Under the pieces are notes generated by a model, which made no database searches, was not told the DNA's origin, and saw only the letters and a program-made list of their open reading frames with translations. Of a stretch of 8,013 nt of DNA, positions 5,532-8,013 are shown piece after piece (positions within the stretch are counted from its first letter, which is position 1; each line of letters begins with the position of its first letter). The stretch lies in NCBI RefSeq assembly GCF_035712165.1, contig NZ_DASTBH010000490.1, positions 1-8,013 on the forward strand, written 5' to 3'. Source of the DNA: DASYTH01 sp035712165. Lineage in GTDB: Bacteria; Actinomycetota; Actinomycetes; Mycobacteriales; Pseudonocardiaceae. The translations under genes were made by a program, and so were the position numbers.

Positions 5532-6670
5532 ACCGGGACCTCGCCGGACTCGCGGGCCGCCGCCAACGCCCGGAACACGGTGTCCGCGCTGATCCCGCCG
5601 ACCACCGCGCCGGCCGCGTCGACCGCGATGCCGAGCTGGGACGGCGAGCTGAGCGCGGCGTCCAGGGCGTTGCGCAGCGTGCCGGCGGTGCCACCGCTTC
5701 CGGCGTCGGCCTGGTAGAGCGAGCCGCCGGAGATCAGGCCGTCCGGGGCGAGGGCCGCCGATTCGTCCATTGTGGACAGAAGGTCCTCGGACACCCAGCC
5801 GAGTGGCCGGCCGCTCTCGTCCACCACCACCGCCCAGCCGGCGGCCAGCTTCGCCCGGGCCTCGGCGACCGGGGCGCCGGCCGGCACCCGGGCCACCGGG
5901 GCCAGCTCGATTCCTTTGGCCCCAAGGAAACCCAGGGCGCGGTAGCCACGGTCGCGGCCGATGAAGTCGGACACGAAGTCGTCGGCCGGCTTGGCCAGCA
6001 GAGCCGCCGGGGTGTCGTACTGGGCCAGCACACCGCCGACCCGGAACACCGCGACCCGGTCCCCCAGCTTGATCGCCTCGTCGATGTCGTGCGTGACGAA
6101 CACGATCGTCTTGTCCAACTCGGACTGCAGGCGCAGCAACTGTTGCTGCAGATCATCGCGCACGATCGGGTCCACCGCGCTGAACGGCTCGGCCATCAGC
6201 AGCACCGGCGGGTCCGCGGCCAGCGCCCTGGCCACCCCCACCCGCTGCTGCTGGCCGCCGGAAAGCTGCGCGGGATACCGCTTGGCCAGCTCCGCGGGCA
6301 GGCCGACCAGCTCCAGCAGCTCGGCCGCCCGGGACCGGGCGGCACGCCGGCCGGCGCCGGTCAGGATCGGCACCGTGGCCACGTTGTCGAGCACCGTGCG
6401 GTGCGGGAACAACCCGGCGTGCTGGATCACGTAACCGATCCCGCGCCGCAGCCGGGCCGGCGCCGACTGGCGAACATCCTTGCCGTTCAACAGGATCTCG
6501 CCGGACGTCGGATCGAGCATCCGGTTGATCATGCGCAGGGAGGTGGTTTTCCCGCAGCCGGACGGACCGACGAACACGGTGATCCGGCCGTCCTCAACGG
6601 TCAGATCCAGATTGTCGACCGCGACGGTGCCGCCAGGGAACCGCTTGGTCACGGCCCGGAACTCGATCAC
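5528..6670 (-). CDS. ABC importer ATPase with C-terminal CBS-like region (OpuCA/ProV family)
   Basis: Cytoplasmic ATPase powering the importer encoded by the three genes behind it. It is 380 residues from a GTG start with GGGAG seven bases upstream. The nucleotide-binding domain spans about 1-235: Walker A GPSGCGKTT (35-43), Q-loop Gln83, signature LSGGQ (136-140), catalytic Glu161 and H-loop His194. The Walker B motif reads VLLMAEPF, so the magnesium-binding aspartate expected before Glu161 is alanine (residue 160, GCC codon at 6191-6193). This is odd in an otherwise intact domain and would affect both sites of a homodimer. The C-terminal part, about 240-375, resembles a diverged pair of CBS modules (AVVVDESGRPLGWV; GIAVDAAGAVVGGI), which in OpuA-type systems sense ionic strength or nucleotides; that role is inferred. 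The stop overlaps the permease 1 start. First gene of the operon. Confidence 0.94.
   Translation of the reverse strand: MIEFRAVTKRFPGGTVAVDNLDLTVEDGRITVFVGPSGCGKTTSLRMINRMLDPTSGEILLNGKDVRQSAPARLRRGIGYVIQHAGLFPHRTVLDNVATVPILTGAGRRAARSRAAELLELVGLPAELAKRYPAQLSGGQQQRVGVARALAADPPVLLMAEPFSAVDPIVRDDLQQQLLRLQSELDKTIVFVTHDIDEAIKLGDRVAVFRVGGVLAQYDTPAALLAKPADDFVSDFIGRDRGYRALGFLGAKGIELAPVARVPAGAPVAEARAKLAAGWAVVVDESGRPLGWVSEDLLSTMDESAALAPDGLISGGSLYQADAGSGGTAGTLRNALDAALSSPSQLGIAVDAAGAVVGGISADTVFRALAAARESGEVPV
5764..5776 (-). repeat. Palindromic 13-mer, copy 2 (inside importer ATPase gene)
   Basis: TCCACAATGGACG on the minus strand, identical to the copy at 2669-2681 but in the opposite orientation. Here the base ahead of it extends the inverted repeat to GTCCA-CAA-TGGAC. 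It falls in the CBS-like part of the ATPase gene, encoding Ser-Thr-Met-Asp. Function unknown. Confidence 0.4.
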
Positions 6671-6677
6671 TCGAGAA

Positions 6678-6682
6678 CTCCC
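6678..6682 (-). promoter_or_regulatory. RBS of the importer ATPase (GTG start)
   Basis: GGGAG on the minus strand, seven bases before the GTG at 6670-6668. It supports GTG as the start; the protein beginning there (Val/Met-Ile-Glu-Phe) matches the usual N-terminus of the nucleotide-binding domain. Confidence 0.65.
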
Positions 6683-6728
6683 GCAGATCGAAACGGCCCC
6701 TCGCCGGCCGCGTGGTCAAACGACCCTA

Positions 6729-6749
6729 GCCTGCCGGACCGACGCAGGC
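6729..6749 (-). terminator. Short hairpin behind the GGDEF-EAL gene
   Basis: Six-base perfect stem GCCTGC (6729-6734) and GCAGGC (6744-6749) with a nine-base loop, starting 23 bases after the stop of the signalling gene. No T-run follows. It may end that transcript, but the stem is short and it overlaps the proposed -35 region of the next operon, so the call is weak. Confidence 0.3.
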
Positions 6750-6772
6750 AGCACGTTCCAGCATTTGGTGAC

Positions 6773-8013
6773 TCAATCGCGCGGGATGCGCAGCGGCCCC
6801 ATCCGCAACAGGTCGCGGAACTCCGCGGCGGGAACCGCTTTGGACAGCAGCCAGCCCTGGTAGGCCTCCACCCCGACGCTGCGCAGCACGTGGAACTGGG
6901 TGGCGGTCTCGACACCCTCGGCCACACAGCTGCGACCCATCGCGCGGGCCATGTCCACCACCGCCCTGGCCACGGCGAAGTCCGAGGCGTCGGTGGCGAC
7001 CCCGGCGACGAACCGCCGGTCCACCTTGATGATCTGCGCCGGCAGCTCCTTGAGCCGGGCCAGCGACGAGTACCCGGTGCCGAAATCGTCGACCGCGAAC
7101 CGGATGCCGCGGTCGGCCAGCTCCACCATCGCCGCGCGGCTGCGCTGCGGCAGGTCGATCAGGCTGGTCTCGACCAGTTCCAGCACCACCCGGTCCCATT
7201 CGATGCCGGACTCCGCGACGGCGGCGCTGACCACGTCGACGAAGTCCGGGTCGCTGGGCACCAGGCCGGACAGGTTGATCCCGACGCTCACCCCGCCGCC
7301 CAGCACCGCGCCGGCCATCAACGGCCACTTCGCCGCCTCCCGCAGCGCGGTGCGCAACGCCCAGCGGTCCAGCTCGCGCAGCAGGTCGCCCTGCTCGGCG
7401 ACGGGCAGGAACTCGCCGGGCGGCAGCAGCCCGCGCTGCGGATGCGGCCAGCGCACCAGCGCCTCGGCGGACAGCACCGTGCCGTCCGGTCCGACCACCG
7501 GCTGGTAGTGCAGCACCAGCCCGTCGCTGCCGATCGCGTCGCGGAGCTGGCCCTCCAGCAGCATCTGGCTGTTGGCCGAGGCGATCATCGCCGCGTTGGC
7601 CACCGAGATCCGGCCGGTACCACGCCGTTTGGCGTCGAACATGGCCGCGTCCGCGTAGCGCAGCAGATCGGCCGCGGTGGTCTCCCGGCCGCTGGGCACC
7701 GCGGCACCGATCGCCGCCGAGACCCGCAGCAGCTGACCGCGCACCGGCACCGCGGTACGCAGCAGGCGGGCCGTCAGCTGGGCCAACGCCTCGACCCCGC
7801 CGGCCTCCTCGACGTCGGAGCAGATCACCACGTACTCGTCGCCGGACATCCGGGCCGCGGTGCAGCCCGGCGGCAGACCCCGCTCCAGCCGGCGGGCCAG
7901 CGCCACGATCAGCTCGTCGCCCACGTCGTGGCCCAGCGAGTCGTTGAACCGCTTGAAGTTGTCCACGTCGCAGAACAGCAGCGCGACGCTCTGCGCCTCC
8001 GGCCCGCCGAGCA
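6773..8013 (-). CDS. c-di-GMP signalling protein, GGDEF (SGDEY variant) plus EAL domain, N-terminus outside window
   Basis: The visible part is 412 residues, open to the right edge, so the sensory or membrane N-terminus is not seen. Counting from the first visible codon, the GGDEF domain covers about 1-138: the LLFCDVDNFKRFND metal/substrate segment (11-24), then SGDEY (56-60) in place of GGDEF. No RxxD inhibitory site lies ahead of it. The EAL domain covers about 150-405 with its key residues: EALVRW (183-188), Asn246 in GINLSG, Glu278 in ELVETS, Asp308-Asp309 in DDFGTGYSSL, Lys329 in IIKVD, Glu365 in VAEGVET and Gln385 in YQGWLLSK. This suggests an active phosphodiesterase hydrolysing c-di-GMP to pGpG; cyclase activity is uncertain. 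It ends ten residues after the domain. No functional link to the importer is evident. Confidence 0.93.
   Translation of the reverse strand, partial: LGGPEAQSVALLFCDVDNFKRFNDSLGHDVGDELIVALARRLERGLPPGCTAARMSGDEYVVICSDVEEAGGVEALAQLTARLLRTAVPVRGQLLRVSAAIGAAVPSGRETTAADLLRYADAAMFDAKRRGTGRISVANAAMIASANSQMLLEGQLRDAIGSDGLVLHYQPVVGPDGTVLSAEALVRWPHPQRGLLPPGEFLPVAEQGDLLRELDRWALRTALREAAKWPLMAGAVLGGGVSVGINLSGLVPSDPDFVDVVSAAVAESGIEWDRVVLELVETSLIDLPQRSRAAMVELADRGIRFAVDDFGTGYSSLARLKELPAQIIKVDRRFVAGVATDASDFAVARAVVDMARAMGRSCVAEGVETATQFHVLRSVGVEAYQGWLLSKAVPAAEFRDLLRMGPLRIPRD

Larger units (their letters stand above)
6671..6772 (-). promoter_or_regulatory. Intergenic region, candidate promoter of the importer operon
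   Basis: This is the only gap before the importer operon. Two weak promoter readings exist on the minus strand. TAGGGT (6728-6723) is a possible -10 box, with a poor -35 (CTGCCT, 6751-6746) 17 bases upstream. Alternatively TTGACC (6719-6714) is a good -35, but no clear -10 follows at normal distance. The four-base inverted repeat GGTC-AAAC-GACC (6714-6725) could be a small operator but is too short to trust. I saw no osmotic-stress or histidine-related operator I could name. Confidence 0.35.

Noticed and set aside
4090..5694. Minus-strand open frame (534 codons) in another frame of the permeases and the ATPase end
   Set aside because: The overlapping frames encode clear permeases with EAA motifs. 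This frame is Arg/Gly/Ala/Pro-rich with no domain.
3960..5717. Plus-strand open frame (585 codons) antisense to the permease genes
   Set aside because: Its His/Asp/Gln/Arg-rich stretches are what the antisense of Leu/Val/Ala-rich membrane helices gives. No start signal or domain supports it.
6900..7508. Plus-strand open frame (202 codons) antisense to the EAL domain
   Set aside because: Ser/Thr/Arg-rich shadow of a well-supported gene with all EAL residues conserved.
1..8013. CRISPR arrays, insertion sequences, tRNA/rRNA genes, attachment sites
   Set aside because: No regularly spaced repeats, transposase-like proteins with terminal repeats, or cloverleaf-like segments were seen. Gene content and base composition are uniform, with no sign of an island.

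Overview
The window reads as ordinary chromosome of a high-GC actinomycete. The evidence is very GC-rich coding sequence with strong G/C at third codon positions, large antisense shadow ORFs, GTG and TTG starts, and HutH/HutU proteins close in sequence to those I remember from Streptomyces and related genera. My best guess is Pseudonocardiales or a neighbouring order, but the sequence alone does not fix the genus. All supported genes lie on the minus strand, so transcription runs from right to left, and coding density is near complete. The longest non-coding gap is about 100 bases.

From right to left in transcription order: (1) 8013-6773 is the 3' part of a gene for a c-di-GMP signalling protein with a GGDEF domain (SGDEY variant) and a complete EAL phosphodiesterase domain. 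(2) 6772-6671 is a short intergenic region that probably holds the promoter of the next operon. (3) 6670-3113 is a four-gene ABC importer operon of the OpuC/ProVWX (osmoprotectant/quaternary amine) family: ATPase with C-terminal CBS-like region, permease 1, permease 2, and a substrate-binding lipoprotein started by TTG. The junctions are tight (4-bp ATGA overlap; 54-nt gap; 10-nt gap), and the 54-nt gap contains a 21-codon ORF that overlaps both neighbours. (4) 3112-3034 is an intergenic region with a perfect 11-bp GC hairpin directly behind the importer operon. (5) 3033 to the left edge holds hutH (histidine ammonia-lyase) and hutU (urocanate hydratase, cut by the window edge), coupled by a 4-bp ATGA overlap.

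HutH converts histidine to urocanate and HutU converts urocanate to imidazolone propionate, so the left third encodes the first two steps of histidine catabolism. The importer next door looks like a compatible-solute transporter. An importer of this same superfamily is known to take up histidine in rhizobia (HutXWV), so its position beside hutHU raises the possibility that it feeds the pathway.

I see no mobile element, CRISPR array, RNA gene or clearly new system. The points most worth a second look are the importer ATPase, whose Walker B aspartate is replaced by alanine (residue 160), the substrate question for the importer, the small bridging ORF, and a palindromic motif found twice in coding sequence.
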